DNA of 64,000 bases from NCBI RefSeq assembly GCF_963678795.1, contig NZ_OY787452.1, forward strand, positions 868,001 to 932,000. The letters run 5' to 3'. The position numbers and the translations under genes were made by a program. The notes beneath the pieces are model-generated. The model had not been told where the DNA came from. It did not search any database and saw only the letters and a program-made list of their open reading frames with translations. This document shows, one piece after another, positions 1-8,459 of this stretch (position 1 is its first letter; each line of letters starts with the position of its first letter). Source of the stretch: an uncultured Methanoregula sp. (GTDB taxonomy: Archaea; Halobacteriota; Methanomicrobia; Methanomicrobiales; Methanospirillaceae).

Positions 1-2
1 TC

Positions 3-791
3 CATTCATATACACGGGCGGAAATCCATGGATCCCTTACAACGATCTTTTTAAGAGTCCCGAGACTTGAACGGGACAAAGGAACCAGAAGTACCTGGCA
101 GTTCTCCTGGGACGGGGTGCTCCTTGTCTATGGACGGGAAGGAGTGATGACATTCTCCCAGTCCGATGTCCCGGCACTTGACCGTATTGCTGATGCGGGA
201 GCAGCGGAGGGCATCGCGCTCTCCGGCCCGGGTATCCTGTACCTGATCGTGCGGGACGAGCTCTCCACGATCGAGGACCTGATCCTCGCGGCAGAGGAGC
301 AGCTCGTCCACCTCGAAGCCCTTCCCATGAACCAGCTCCCGTCGAATTTCCTTGCCATGATGTACACGGACCAGAAAGTCCAGAGCCGGGTCATCTCCGG
401 GATTCTCCACACAAAGAGCGCTCTCGAAGAGGTCTCTGATCACATCCAGGAGACATTCGGAAAAGATACCGCGGAAGAGGGCCGGCTCCGTGCCCTTATC
501 GACAGGTGTTCTCTTATCGCGGACAATGCCCAGCATGTCTCGGACTCGTTCTCGTGGATGGTCGATTTTTACCTCAACACCACCTCGTTCTCCATGAACC
601 GTGTCATGAAGGTCCTTGCAGTCCTGACCGCACTCACCATGGTCCCGACCATTGTCGGCGGGCTCCTTGGCATGAACCTGATCGGCAATCCCTGGCCGGC
701 AACCCTGTTCCAGATGGTCACGGTCGTCAGCCTTGTCATGCTGCTGATGGCATGGGTCTATTATAATCTTGGCTGGCTCAAACAGGATTAG
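3..791 (+). CDS. CorA-family divalent cation transporter, 5'-truncated by the window edge
   Basis: The reading frame is open from the left edge, so the true start lies outside. The visible part is the C-terminal two thirds of a CorA-like Mg2+/Co2+ channel: a long helical cytoplasmic region, then two transmembrane helices. The first helix ends in GGLLGMN, the GMN signature of the pore mouth, followed by IGNPWP as the periplasmic loop. The second helix ends in a short charged tail (WLKQD), normal for the family. An internal GTG at 117 could be mistaken for the start, but the upstream frame continues in CorA-like sequence (FSWDGVLLVYG). The next gene begins six bases after the stop. Confidence 0.88.
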   Translation, partial: HSYTRAEIHGSLTTIFLRVPRLERDKGTRSTWQFSWDGVLLVYGREGVMTFSQSDVPALDRIADAGAAEGIALSGPGILYLIVRDELSTIEDLILAAEEQLVHLEALPMNQLPSNFLAMMYTDQKVQSRVISGILHTKSALEEVSDHIQETFGKDTAEEGRLRALIDRCSLIADNAQHVSDSFSWMVDFYLNTTSFSMNRVMKVLAVLTALTMVPTIVGGLLGMNLIGNPWPATLFQMVTVVSLVMLLMAWVYYNLGWLKQD

Positions 792-797
792 TAGAGG

Positions 798-1367
798 GTG
801 AAATTTCCAGTGGCTGAAAATTCCGGACAACAAAATGTTCTTGCATCCGTAGCGTTCCGCTCGATTGCCCAGTTCTATGACGGGGATGACCCGTCTCCCG
901 AGGAGAACAGACAGCTCTCTGACAGCGCCGAGGACCGGATCTTCCGGACCGTGCTCGATGTCCCGAAAGGATATCACGGCCATGCATTCGACCGGCTCGA
1001 ACTGCTGGTCCCTGCATCGGATCTCTCCCCCGGGAGGGCTGACGCTATTATTGCAGCAACACGGGCTCATTTCAAGGGGAGGGCCCCTGACTTCGAGCGT
1101 GACCGGCGGCTGACATGGCGGGCCGGCCTGCGGGAGTTCCGGCTGACCACCGCGGTCTGTATCCCGTGCTTTGCCGGTATCGCCATCTGTTCCCAGTTCA
1201 AGGGGAACGCAATCAATGAGGTTGTCGAGCAGGTGCTCGTGATCTTCTGCTGGGTGACTATCTGGCAGCCGTTCCAGTCACTCGTCTTCGACCGGTGGAC
1301 GCAGGCAGTAACGGCACGCGTTTACCGGCATATCGCGGCGATGGAGATCAGCGTACGGGCTGCCTGA
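798..1367 (+). CDS. Hypothetical protein with two membrane segments, downstream of corA
   Basis: 189 residues from a GTG six bases after the CorA stop, so probably co-transcribed. I do not recognise the family. The first 115 residues are soluble and charged. Two hydrophobic stretches follow, around residues 118-138 (TAVCIPCFAGIAICSQF) and 143-165 (VLVIFCWVTIW), then a short basic tail. The topology, cytosolic domain plus a C-terminal helical hairpin, resembles the corA product next door, but no GMN motif is present. A partner or accessory of the transporter is only inference from position. Confidence 0.65.
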   Translation: MKFPVAENSGQQNVLASVAFRSIAQFYDGDDPSPEENRQLSDSAEDRIFRTVLDVPKGYHGHAFDRLELLVPASDLSPGRADAIIAATRAHFKGRAPDFERDRRLTWRAGLREFRLTTAVCIPCFAGIAICSQFKGNAINEVVEQVLVIFCWVTIWQPFQSLVFDRWTQAVTARVYRHIAAMEISVRAA

Positions 1368-1393
1368 ATCACACCGGTGAAAAGATAATAACC

Positions 1394-1402
1394 GTTATAT
1401 AG
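1394..1402 (+). promoter_or_regulatory. Probable TATA box of the DUF308 gene
   Basis: GTTATATAG lies about 35 bases before the ATG at 1433, the spacing expected for a short leader in an archaeal promoter. Confidence 0.4.
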
Positions 1403-1432
1403 CATCCCGCGCTGATTCAAACGTGATCCATT

Positions 1433-1975
1433 ATGGAAGTTGAAATTCTCACGAAAGGCGGGCTCCTCGCCCGCGGTATCTTTGCCCTCATCATCGGGCT
1501 TCTCTGCTTCACGCTGCCGGTCGGGATGCAGGCAGTGTTTGCGTATCTCCTCGGGATCTTCCTCCTGATCATCTCGCTTGTCACCGGTGCAATCTCCATC
1601 GGTGAGTCCGGCAAGGTCCACTGGGGCGTGCTCATACTCTCGATCCTGGGTGTAATTATCGCCCTTCTCATGTTCATGTCGCCGTTCATCATGTTCCTTG
1701 CCCTGACCCTCCTGATCGCCGCATGGGCAATCATCACCGGTATCGCCGAACTGGTCCTCGCATTCTCATTAAAGGAACTGCCCTTCCGGGTACTGCTGGG
1801 CATCAGCGGGTTCTTTGCGGTCCTGTTCGGTATCCTGATCGGCTTTGCCCCCATCCCGGGCGAGGGATCGCTCGTGCTCATCATGCTCGTAGGCATCTAC
1901 TGCCTGATCCTCGGCATCCTCAGCATCATCACCGGCCTCTTAATGCACAAGGGCGAAGTGATTGCGGCAGTCTGA
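1433..1975 (+). CDS. DUF308 (HdeD-like) integral membrane protein
   Basis: 180 residues that are almost entirely hydrophobic, with about six membrane helices separated by very short loops. The sequence shows the internal three-fold two-helix repeat of the HdeD/DUF308 family: GxxLL-type helices ending in short charged turns such as ESGKVH and KELPFR. HdeD in E. coli is linked to acid stress; the archaeal members have no defined role. The gene has its own TATA box, and no neighbour points to a pathway. Confidence 0.8.
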   Translation: MEVEILTKGGLLARGIFALIIGLLCFTLPVGMQAVFAYLLGIFLLIISLVTGAISIGESGKVHWGVLILSILGVIIALLMFMSPFIMFLALTLLIAAWAIITGIAELVLAFSLKELPFRVLLGISGFFAVLFGILIGFAPIPGEGSLVLIMLVGIYCLILGILSIITGLLMHKGEVIAAV

Positions 1976-2067
1976 TTCCGGATCCCTTCATCTTTTTTTC
2001 TTATCCGGTTCCACATACCCGCGCAGTTTTCACGGGTATTCTCTCATTCCGGGGAACCGGGCCGATC

Positions 2068-2079
2068 ATATTTTATAGG
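2068..2079 (+). promoter_or_regulatory. Possible TATA box upstream of ppk2
   Basis: ATATTTTATAGG in a 200-base intergenic stretch. It would give a leader of roughly 75 bases before the ATG at 2176, long for this genome, so the assignment is tentative. Confidence 0.3.
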
Positions 2080-2175
2080 GTGCGATGCAAGGGCAGGATA
2101 AGAAAGTCCGGTTATCAATAATGCCGGGGGAACCCGAAGTCACCGGTTATGCCGCATTTCTGCATGGAGAGAACT

Positions 2176-3090
2176 ATGGAACTTACAGGACCCGAAGTGA
2201 AAGACTATATCAGGCCATTCCTGGTCAAGCCCGGGAAAAAGGTGCAGCTGAAAAAATACGATACCGGATGGGCTCATAACGAATTCCTGAAAAAGCTGGG
2301 CGAAGAGGGGGCAAAAGGACTGCTCACCCAGATGCTCGAGAGGGACAGGGTCGCCCTCGCGGAGGCCCAGGAGCTCTTTTTTGCCTCCCGGCAATACAGC
2401 CTGCTCATCATCCTCCAGGGGATGGATACTTCCGGCAAAGATGGCACGATCCGCCACGTCATGTCGGGCGTGAATCCCCAGGGATGTGCGGTGAACAGTT
2501 TCAAGGTTCCCAGTTCCGAGGACCATGCCCATGATTTTCTCTGGCGTTATTTCAGATTACTGCCCGAACGGGGGATGATCGGCATCTTCAACCGCTCCTA
2601 TTACGAGGATGTTCTGGCAGTCAGGGTCCACCCGGAACGGATGGAAGCGCTTCCGAAAAAGATCGGGCCCGGTTCATCCGGGTTCTGGGAAGGGCGTTTC
2701 AAGGATATCAATGCATTTGAAAAGCACCTGCGAAGGAACGGGACCATTATTCTGAAGTTTTTCCTCAATATATCAAAAGAAGAGCAGAAACGGCGTCTCC
2801 TCGACCGGCTCGAGCACAAGGAAAAATACTGGAAGTTCTCTGCGGCTGATCTCGCCGAGCGGCAGTACTGGGAAGATTACATGAAAGCATACGGGGAGAT
2901 GCTCTCTGCAACATCGACAGACTCTTCTCCCTGGTTTATTGTCCCTGCCGACTACAAGTGGGTTGCCCGCACCGTTGTTGCAGAAGCCATCACATCAACT
3001 ATCGGTGGGCTCAGTCTCGCTTATCCGGAAGTCACTGACGACCAGTTCAGCCAGCTCATGGCCGCAAAAAAAGAACTCCTCGGGGAATGA
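2176..3090 (+). CDS. ppk2: Polyphosphate kinase 2 (PPK2) family nucleotide phosphotransferase
   Basis: 304 residues. PPK2 enzymes transfer phosphate between polyphosphate and nucleoside mono- or diphosphates. The Walker A motif GMDTSGKDG lies near residues 82-90, followed by a lid-type basic region; the conserved FNRSYYEDVL segment is near residue 138, and the KFFLNISKEEQKRRLLDR helix follows. All match the single-domain PPK2 fold, and the length fits it. An ATG 27 bases upstream (2149) is also in frame, but GGAGAGA sits at the right distance before 2176, so I prefer the shorter start. Whether AMP or ADP/GDP is the acceptor cannot be read from the sequence. Confidence 0.9.
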   Translation: MELTGPEVKDYIRPFLVKPGKKVQLKKYDTGWAHNEFLKKLGEEGAKGLLTQMLERDRVALAEAQELFFASRQYSLLIILQGMDTSGKDGTIRHVMSGVNPQGCAVNSFKVPSSEDHAHDFLWRYFRLLPERGMIGIFNRSYYEDVLAVRVHPERMEALPKKIGPGSSGFWEGRFKDINAFEKHLRRNGTIILKFFLNISKEEQKRRLLDRLEHKEKYWKFSAADLAERQYWEDYMKAYGEMLSATSTDSSPWFIVPADYKWVARTVVAEAITSTIGGLSLAYPEVTDDQFSQLMAAKKELLGE

Positions 3091-3196
3091 TCCGGGGATA
3101 TTTCGCTCTTTTTCATTTTTCAGCCATTTGGCCCAAGCTGAAACACAGTTATCATGCGAGACCACCAATACATTGCCAACAATCAGGGGGAATACC

Positions 3197-4135
3197 ATGA
3201 AAAAACCATGCGATGAACCGGTCACCCAGCTGCATGTGAAGCCGGGCATGACCGTCAACGAACTGGTCAGGGCAATGGGAGAGGCCGGGGCGTATAACGG
3301 CGGATCTCTCTCCCGTGCCGCGGACATTTACGAGCAGATGCTCCGAGACAGGGAAGCAACGAAATTCTTCGGGCTCGCAGGGGCGATGGTCCCTGCCGGG
3401 ATGGGCGGGATCGTCTCCGACCTCATCCGGGCAAAACATATCGATGTGCTCGTATCGACCGGGGCCAATCTCACCCATGACATCATCGAGGCGATCGGCT
3501 GCCGGCATTTCCACGGGACAGCCTTCTGCAATGATATCGAACTCCGCCACGACGAGATCAACCGCATCTACGATGTCTATCTCCCCAACGAGGCATTCGA
3601 ACATTTCGAGGAGTTCATGCAGGGCGTGTTCGGAGAACTCGAGCCGGGGAGCACCATCTCCATCTCCGGACTCCTTGAACATATCGGAAACCATGCGAAG
3701 TCCGGCATCCTGCATACCGCGGCCCGGAACCACATCCCGGTCTACTGCCCGGCAGTGCAGGATTCGATGATCGGGCTCCAGTACTGGCTCTTCTCCCAGA
3801 CCAACAAGGTGACCGTTGACGCTTTTGCCGACATGCCGGCCCTCATGGACATCTGCTTTTCGGTAAAGAAGGCCGGGGCGCTCCTTGTCGGTGGCGGCGT
3901 GCCCAAGAACTTCATCCTCCAGAGCATGCTCATGACCCCGAACGGGTTCAATTACGCGGTGCAGCTCACCGGCGACCGCCCGGACCTCGGGGGTCTCTCC
4001 GGGGCAACACTCGACGAGGCCCGGTCCTGGGGCAAGATCACCGAGGAGGCCCAGGCAGTCACGGTCTACGGGGATGCGACCATTACGCTCCCGGTCCTTA
4101 TTGCTGCGGTCATGGAGCGGCTGCACCATGGCTGA
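3197..4135 (+). CDS. dys: Deoxyhypusine synthase
   Basis: 312 residues. The enzyme moves the aminobutyl group of spermidine (NAD-dependent) onto a lysine of aIF5A, the first step of hypusine formation. The NAD-binding segments STGANLTHDIIEA and the C-terminal half with ADMPALMD, followed by GGGVPKNFILQ, are characteristic; the lysine of GGGVPK (about residue 240) aligns with the family's imine-forming lysine. The stop overlaps the start of pyrF by eight bases, so the two are probably translated from one mRNA. The ATG follows a purine-rich GGGGGAATACC. Confidence 0.93.
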   Translation: MKKPCDEPVTQLHVKPGMTVNELVRAMGEAGAYNGGSLSRAADIYEQMLRDREATKFFGLAGAMVPAGMGGIVSDLIRAKHIDVLVSTGANLTHDIIEAIGCRHFHGTAFCNDIELRHDEINRIYDVYLPNEAFEHFEEFMQGVFGELEPGSTISISGLLEHIGNHAKSGILHTAARNHIPVYCPAVQDSMIGLQYWLFSQTNKVTVDAFADMPALMDICFSVKKAGALLVGGGVPKNFILQSMLMTPNGFNYAVQLTGDRPDLGGLSGATLDEARSWGKITEEAQAVTVYGDATITLPVLIAAVMERLHHG

Positions 4136-4769
4136 TCTGATCCTCGCGCTGGATGCTACTGAGAAGAAAGCCGCCCTGTCGATCGCACAAGCCTGCGCCC
4201 CTCACGTGGATGCGATAAAACTCGGCTACCCGCTCATCCTCTCCTCGGGACTGGCTATTACACGCGATCTGGAAGAGCTCGACCTCCCACTCATCGCTGA
4301 TTTCAAGGTCGCCGACATCCCCAATACCAACCGGCTCATTGCCGAGCAGGTCTTCGATGCCGGGTTCTCCTCGATAATCTGCCACGGCTTTACCGGCAGG
4401 GACTCGGTCCAGGCCTGCGTGGACGTCTCTGCTGACTACGGGGGAGCCTGTTTCGTGGTGACCGAGATGAGCCACCCGGGGGCTACGGAATTTTTCCATG
4501 GCGGGGCCGCAGAGAAGATTGCCAGACTTGCCATGGAGTGCGGGGCCGACGGGATCATTGCCCCTGCCACCCGGCCGGAACGGACAATTGCGCTCCGGAA
4601 GATTATCGGGCAGCGGAAGATCCTCTCACCGGGCGTGGGAGCCCAGGGAGGCGATGCGGCAGCCATAGCAAAAATCGTTGACGGGATTATCGTCGGCCGT
4701 GCGATCTATGAGGCCGGAGACCCGGCCGCTGCAGCGCAGGTGTTTGCATATGTCCGGTCAGGGAAATAA
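4128..4769 (+). CDS. pyrF: Orotidine 5'-phosphate decarboxylase
   Basis: 213 residues, the normal size for the archaeal single-domain TIM-barrel enzyme that converts OMP to UMP. The catalytic D-x-K-x-x-D signature is visible as DFKVADIPNTN near residues 59-69, with an earlier LALDAT strand and the phosphate-binding SPGVGAQGGD and IIVGRAIY segments at the C-terminus. It overlaps the end of dys by eight bases. Function is secure; the coupling to hypusine synthesis is just operon context. Confidence 0.95.
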   Translation: MADLILALDATEKKAALSIAQACAPHVDAIKLGYPLILSSGLAITRDLEELDLPLIADFKVADIPNTNRLIAEQVFDAGFSSIICHGFTGRDSVQACVDVSADYGGACFVVTEMSHPGATEFFHGGAAEKIARLAMECGADGIIAPATRPERTIALRKIIGQRKILSPGVGAQGGDAAAIAKIVDGIIVGRAIYEAGDPAAAAQVFAYVRSGK

Positions 4770-5027
4770 TCCGCGTGCCTGCATCCTTCCCTTGAAGGTT
4801 ACGGAGCAACCGGGTGAATGGTAAATATTTTTCGCAGCATGTGAACCCCGATTTCCAACATTGTTATGGAAACCGGCCTCAATTATTATCCGGATTCTGT
4901 CACTATATTTAAATAAAGGGCTTTTTGTGGCCAGATCGGCATATGCGCGCTTTTAAGTGGATGAAATCGCAGTTCATCGAACCTGCAGCGTCTAAATATT
5001 TATTAATGACCTGTGCGATGTTATAGT
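4770..5027. other. Intergenic region with several TATA-like elements
   Basis: 258 AT-rich bases. It contains TTTCCA and TGGAAA as 6-bp inverted arms with a 9-base spacer near 4854-4874, a TATA-like CTATATTTAAATA near 4902-4914, and a second strong one just before the next gene. No RNA gene or conserved ORF was seen. Confidence 0.4.
4991..5002 (+). promoter_or_regulatory. TATA box of the glycyl-radical-domain/cbiZ operon
   Basis: TCTAAATATTTA is centred about 30 bases before the ATG at 5028, so the transcript would be leaderless or nearly so. Confidence 0.55.
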
Positions 5028-5390
5028 ATGGATTGGACGGCAGAACAACGGACACTTGCAGGAAAATACAAGAAACTCGAAGACATTCCCGAAAAGGAGC
5101 GTAAATTCAAGTGCCACACCTGCCACCTCATCGTCGACCAGAGCCCCTGCCCCAACTGCGGCGAGACACATCTTGAAGTGATGTGCCCGCTCGACCACTG
5201 CCACTGCAACCACGAGATTATCTCCGGCATTGAATACTGCCCGCTCTGCGGCCAGGCTGTCTGCCCCGAGTGCGGTTCCCACGATGTCGTGCAGGTCAGC
5301 CGCGTCACCGGGTACCTGCAGGACGTTTCCGGCTGGAACGCCGGCAAACAGCAGGAACTCAAGGACCGGATGCGCTACTCGGTTGCATGA
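5028..5390 (+). CDS. Stand-alone zinc/glycyl-radical domain resembling the C-terminus of anaerobic ribonucleotide reductase NrdD
   Basis: 120 residues with eleven cysteines. Pairs at 29/32, 41/44, 71/74 and 79/82 suggest two zinc ribbons, plus a CPLDHCHC segment at 53-60. Thirteen residues after Cys82 comes RVTGYL (92-97), followed by a conserved WN-x-GK-x-x-EL-x-DR-x-x-Y tail. In class III ribonucleotide reductases a four-cysteine zinc site precedes the radical glycine in just this RVxGYL context, so Gly95 would be the radical position. The catalytic barrel is absent. It could be a spare radical domain, a subunit of a split NrdD, or a domain reused elsewhere. The stop overlaps cbiZ (ATGA). 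The ATG at 5028 fits the TATA box; an in-frame start at 5013 does not. Confidence 0.75.
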   Translation: MDWTAEQRTLAGKYKKLEDIPEKERKFKCHTCHLIVDQSPCPNCGETHLEVMCPLDHCHCNHEIISGIEYCPLCGQAVCPECGSHDVVQVSRVTGYLQDVSGWNAGKQQELKDRMRYSVA

Positions 5391-6268
5391 GATATCATAC
5401 CAGTACAAACACTCTTTTTATCCGCGGGTCGTTCCGCGCTGCAAGCACCGGCATCTGTGGGGGCATCCGCTCGGTACCGACACTTCTCCACCACACGATT
5501 TCTCCCGGAGCGGAGCCGGAGGATCCGGATAAGGTTCTTTCGAGGGTGGCTGCCGCTGCCGGCCTGGATATGGAATACTCGGGTTTCCTCTCCGCGATTC
5601 CAAGCTGCCATTTCTGTATACTCCAGTACGATTTCATCACCGTATTTATCTCGGCCGGCATCCGGCGCGAGCCGCCGAAAGGAAAAGGAGGGATCACGAT
5701 CATCGTCACGAGCTCGGAGGGGCTCGATGATGCCGCTCTCGTTGAGGCCATAATGGTTGCGACCGAAGCAAAAAGCGAAGCGCTCCGGGAACTGGATCTT
5801 CCGATATCCGGGACCCCGGAGGATGGCGTAATTGTTGCGAGCGAGGGCGATATCTGTCACCGTACAGCAGGGCGCCTCACACCGGCCGGGACGAGGATAC
5901 GCGAGGCCATTGCCCGCGGGCTCGAAGAAGCTCTCAAAAGGCACGATACCGGTGTCAGTTCAGACCGGCCGGGATTCCTGATCTTCAGCCGGTTCAAGGA
6001 CGCACACTGGATTGAATGGGTGCCGGAAACATGCCCGTATTATCCCTGCCATTTCCCGGGCCAGTCCTGCGATTTCTGCTACTGCCCGTTTTACCCGTGC
6101 AGGAACGAACGGTTCGGGCAGTGGGTGGAGAGTGCCAAAGGGGGACGAATCTGGAACTGTGCCACCTGCACGCTCCTGCATGACCCGGAGACTGCCGGTT
6201 ACTTAAAAAAGTTCCCCGGCGTTTCCCTGAATGAACTGATTCTGGTTTCAGAGGCAAAAAAGAGATAA
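5387..6268 (+). CDS. cbiZ: Adenosylcobinamide amidohydrolase CbiZ with a C-terminal cysteine-rich domain
   Basis: 293 residues. Residues 1-200 match CbiZ, which hydrolyses adenosylcobinamide to adenosylcobyric acid during corrinoid salvage: the N-terminal LFIRGSF, STGICGG, and LLHHTI stretch and the central GITIIVTSSEGLDDAAL strand are typical. Residues 205-275 form a separate small domain with many Cys and His (CPYYPCHF, CDFCYCPFYPC, CATC), like the cysteine-rich small domain often found near archaeal cobalamin genes and probably metal-binding. The ATG shares bases with the previous stop. Upstream reading in this frame is non-conserved, so 5387 is the likely start. Confidence 0.85.
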   Translation: MRYHTSTNTLFIRGSFRAASTGICGGIRSVPTLLHHTISPGAEPEDPDKVLSRVAAAAGLDMEYSGFLSAIPSCHFCILQYDFITVFISAGIRREPPKGKGGITIIVTSSEGLDDAALVEAIMVATEAKSEALRELDLPISGTPEDGVIVASEGDICHRTAGRLTPAGTRIREAIARGLEEALKRHDTGVSSDRPGFLIFSRFKDAHWIEWVPETCPYYPCHFPGQSCDFCYCPFYPCRNERFGQWVESAKGGRIWNCATCTLLHDPETAGYLKKFPGVSLNELILVSEAKKR

Positions 6269-6298
6269 CATATTCATTTTTGTTTTTTTTACTCGTTT
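6269..6298. terminator. T-rich stretch between convergent cbiZ and DUF1858 genes
   Basis: Runs of five and eight T follow the cbiZ stop, as in archaeal oligo-T terminators. The DUF1858 gene ends inside the same segment from the other side. Confidence 0.45.
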
Positions 6299-6483
6299 AT
6301 GCCAAGTGCCTTGAGGAGCTCGGGCAGCGGTATGCCGTGAGCCTGGGCAGCTTCGCGGATGGTTTCGCCACGGGCGATAGCACAACCGACGCAGCCCATA
6401 CCGAACTTGAAGAGGGCTTCGGTTGCTTCGGGTTTGGCCTTGAGGAGATCGTAAATCGTGCTGTCAGCGGTTATTTCAGACAT
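6289..6483 (-). CDS. DUF1858 domain protein
   Basis: 64 residues forming a complete DUF1858 domain: the TIYDLLKAKPEATEALFKFGM helix region, then GCVGCAIARGETIREAAQAHG, then a C-terminal LLKALG helix. The domain occurs alone or fused to hybrid-cluster and ScdA/RIC-like proteins and is thought to act in redox or iron-sulfur chemistry; its CVGC pair is present (residues 31-34). GGTGA lies about a dozen bases upstream of the ATG. It is divergent from the RPA operon across 135 bases. Confidence 0.85.
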   Translation of the reverse strand: MSEITADSTIYDLLKAKPEATEALFKFGMGCVGCAIARGETIREAAQAHGIPLPELLKALGINE

Positions 6484-6573
6484 AGTATCACTAAGTCACC
6501 TTTTGGGTTCATAAACCTGACCATAGCGGCGGTGCAAAGATCCAATACGACACTTTCACTATGCATGGTCACC

Positions 6574-6581
6574 CTATATAG
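6574..6581 (+). promoter_or_regulatory. TATA box of the RPA operon
   Basis: CTATATAG is followed about 25 bases later by the expected start site and then GGAGA at 6606-6610, ten bases before the ATG at 6619. It lies between two GGATAAAACC-type repeats of unknown meaning. Confidence 0.55.
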
Positions 6582-6618
6582 ACCGGATAAAACCGGATAA
6601 AAACTGGAGATGTAAGAT

Positions 6619-7863
6619 ATGGATTTTTCCGAAGCAGCAGAAAGAATCTCCCGAAAGTTTTCCAAGAGCGGACAGGCTCCCGATCGCCAGAAGATCGAGG
6701 GCAAGCTCCGCCGCCTCGTGCAGGAATTCGGCGTCCAGCCATCTGAGGCTGAGCGCAGTGTAACGAACGAACTTGCAAAAGAGTTCAACGTCCCTCTGGC
6801 AGGAGCCGGCGGGACCGCCAGGAGCGGCAGCGGGACGGAAGAGAAGAAGATTGCGGAAGCAGTTTCCGGCGAGTGGGTGACCATCGTTGGAAAGATTGTC
6901 TCGCTCTCTCCACCGGCTTCCCCGGCAATAGCCCAGAGCGGGATCATTGCCGATGAATCCGGGGCGATCCGGTTCGTGGCCTGGGCCAAGGCAAATGCCC
7001 CGGCCATGGCCGAGGGAACCTGGTACCGGATCGAGTCAGCCGTAGTAGATGAATACAAGGATGTTCCCAACCTCAAGATCCATTCCGGGACCACGATCAA
7101 GGAGCTCGGCGAAGACCGGGCGCTTATCCCGAACCCGGACCCGGTTAAAGGCCTGCACCCCGGGATCGGAAGTGTCCGGGCAAAGGTGATCCAGGAATGG
7201 GATGCCTCCCATGAACGGATGCTCCAGTCCGGTCTCCTCGGTGACGAGACCGGAACCGTCAAGTTCGTCATCTGGAAAGAGCCCGGCAAGGAGAAACTGG
7301 CAGTCGGGGCAGTCTATAATATCTTTTATGCGCAGGTTGATGAGTTCAACGGGAGGCTCTCGCTGAACCTGAACCCGGCAACCGTCCTCCAGGACGAGGG
7401 AGATATTTCCGTGAGCGGTGGTGAGACAGAATTCCGTGGTGCGATCGTTCATATTGCTCCGGGGTCCGGGATCATCAAGCGCTGCCCGGTCGACGGATGC
7501 AATCGCGCCCTTTCGCGCCAGAACTATTGTCCGGTCCATGAGATACAGCCAAAGTTCGTGTACGATCTGCGGATCAAGGGCTGGCTCGATGACGGTGAAA
7601 AAACCCACAGCATCCTTTTACAGCGCGACATCGTGGAGTCGCTGACAGGTATCAGCCTTGAAGCAGCACAGGAGATCGCGGAGAACAACCCTCTGGGCAT
7701 GGATGAGGTTTTCCTCCAGATGCGCGATAAGGTGCTTGGCCGGTACATCACCTGCCACGGGCGCGAGATCGACGGGCGTCTGCTCGTGAATAAATGCCAG
7801 CGCTCATCGTTCGAAAGCGGGGAACATGCCCGCCTGCTGAACCGGGCCGGGGGTGCATCATGA
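6619..7863 (+). CDS. rpa: Replication protein A (single-stranded DNA-binding), zinc-finger type
   Basis: 414 residues. It binds single-stranded DNA during replication and repair. An N-terminal helical segment (1-60) precedes at least two OB folds around 70-170 and 175-270, both showing the GxIxxxSGxIRFVxWxK pattern (GAIRFVAWAK, GTVKFVIWKE). A zinc finger with C-x4-C, C-x2-H spacing sits near 288-307 and leads into a third OB-like region. This is the euryarchaeal RPA architecture. The stop overlaps the next ATG (ATGA), so it is co-translated with its partner. Confidence 0.9.
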   Translation: MDFSEAAERISRKFSKSGQAPDRQKIEGKLRRLVQEFGVQPSEAERSVTNELAKEFNVPLAGAGGTARSGSGTEEKKIAEAVSGEWVTIVGKIVSLSPPASPAIAQSGIIADESGAIRFVAWAKANAPAMAEGTWYRIESAVVDEYKDVPNLKIHSGTTIKELGEDRALIPNPDPVKGLHPGIGSVRAKVIQEWDASHERMLQSGLLGDETGTVKFVIWKEPGKEKLAVGAVYNIFYAQVDEFNGRLSLNLNPATVLQDEGDISVSGGETEFRGAIVHIAPGSGIIKRCPVDGCNRALSRQNYCPVHEIQPKFVYDLRIKGWLDDGEKTHSILLQRDIVESLTGISLEAAQEIAENNPLGMDEVFLQMRDKVLGRYITCHGREIDGRLLVNKCQRSSFESGEHARLLNRAGGAS

Positions 7864-8459
7864 GCACGAATCCCGCTGACATGGGACGCAGGGAGGGTTC
7901 GTTCGAACGGGAACCGGCACGCCGGGTCTTTGCCGGGGAGTTGCGCGAGTGCCGGTACCAGTTCAAGGATGGTGAGGATGAGAAGAGCCCCACGTTTGCA
8001 CTCCTTCCCACCGGTGAACGATGCAACCGGATCTTCCTTGTGGGCACCCTGACCGAGAAGCAGCGCCAGGGAGACCAGAATGTCTTTTACCGTGGCCGCG
8101 TTGTCGACCCTAGCGGTACGTTCTTCGTGATGGCCGGAAGTTACCAGCCCGAGGCAATGCAGCAGCTGGCCAAGATCGAGACGCCCGCATTCGTTGCTGT
8201 GATTGGTAAACCCAACCTTTACCAGAAGCCGGACGGATCGTTCCTCGTTTCAGTCCGTGTAGAGTCGATTACGGTTGTGGACAAGGATACCCGGGATCTC
8301 TGGGTGCTGGACGCTGCCGGGCGGACCCTTGACCGGATCGATGCCTGTACAGCGGGAACCGCACCGGACGTTGTCAAGGCAAAAGAGCAGTACCCCACAA
8401 TAGATCCGGCAGTGTTCCGGAAGATGGCGTACGATGCCCTTGCGCAGATCAAGATGTAA
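7860..8459 (+). CDS. RPA-associated OB-fold protein
   Basis: 199 residues from the ATG that overlaps the rpa stop. It matches the euryarchaeal RPA-associated family (the RPA32-like partner of Haloferax and Methanosarcina RPA): an N-terminal basic segment EREPARRVFAGEL, an OB fold with NRIFLVGTLTEK and VFYRGRVVDPSGTFFVMAGSY, and a C-terminal winged-helix-like tail (YPTIDPAVFRKMAYDALAQI). It probably forms a complex with the upstream RPA. Confidence 0.87.
   Translation: MSTNPADMGRREGSFEREPARRVFAGELRECRYQFKDGEDEKSPTFALLPTGERCNRIFLVGTLTEKQRQGDQNVFYRGRVVDPSGTFFVMAGSYQPEAMQQLAKIETPAFVAVIGKPNLYQKPDGSFLVSVRVESITVVDKDTRDLWVLDAAGRTLDRIDACTAGTAPDVVKAKEQYPTIDPAVFRKMAYDALAQIKM

Noticed and set aside
51..1070. 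Long minus-strand ORF of 339 codons
   Set aside because: It lies opposite the CorA-like gene and its neighbour, has a composition rich in His, Arg and Asp and no domain pattern; typical shadow of GC-rich coding sequence.
4770..5027. Cobalamin riboswitch before the cbiZ operon
   Set aside because: No B12-box sequence found, and the last TATA box would give an almost leaderless mRNA.
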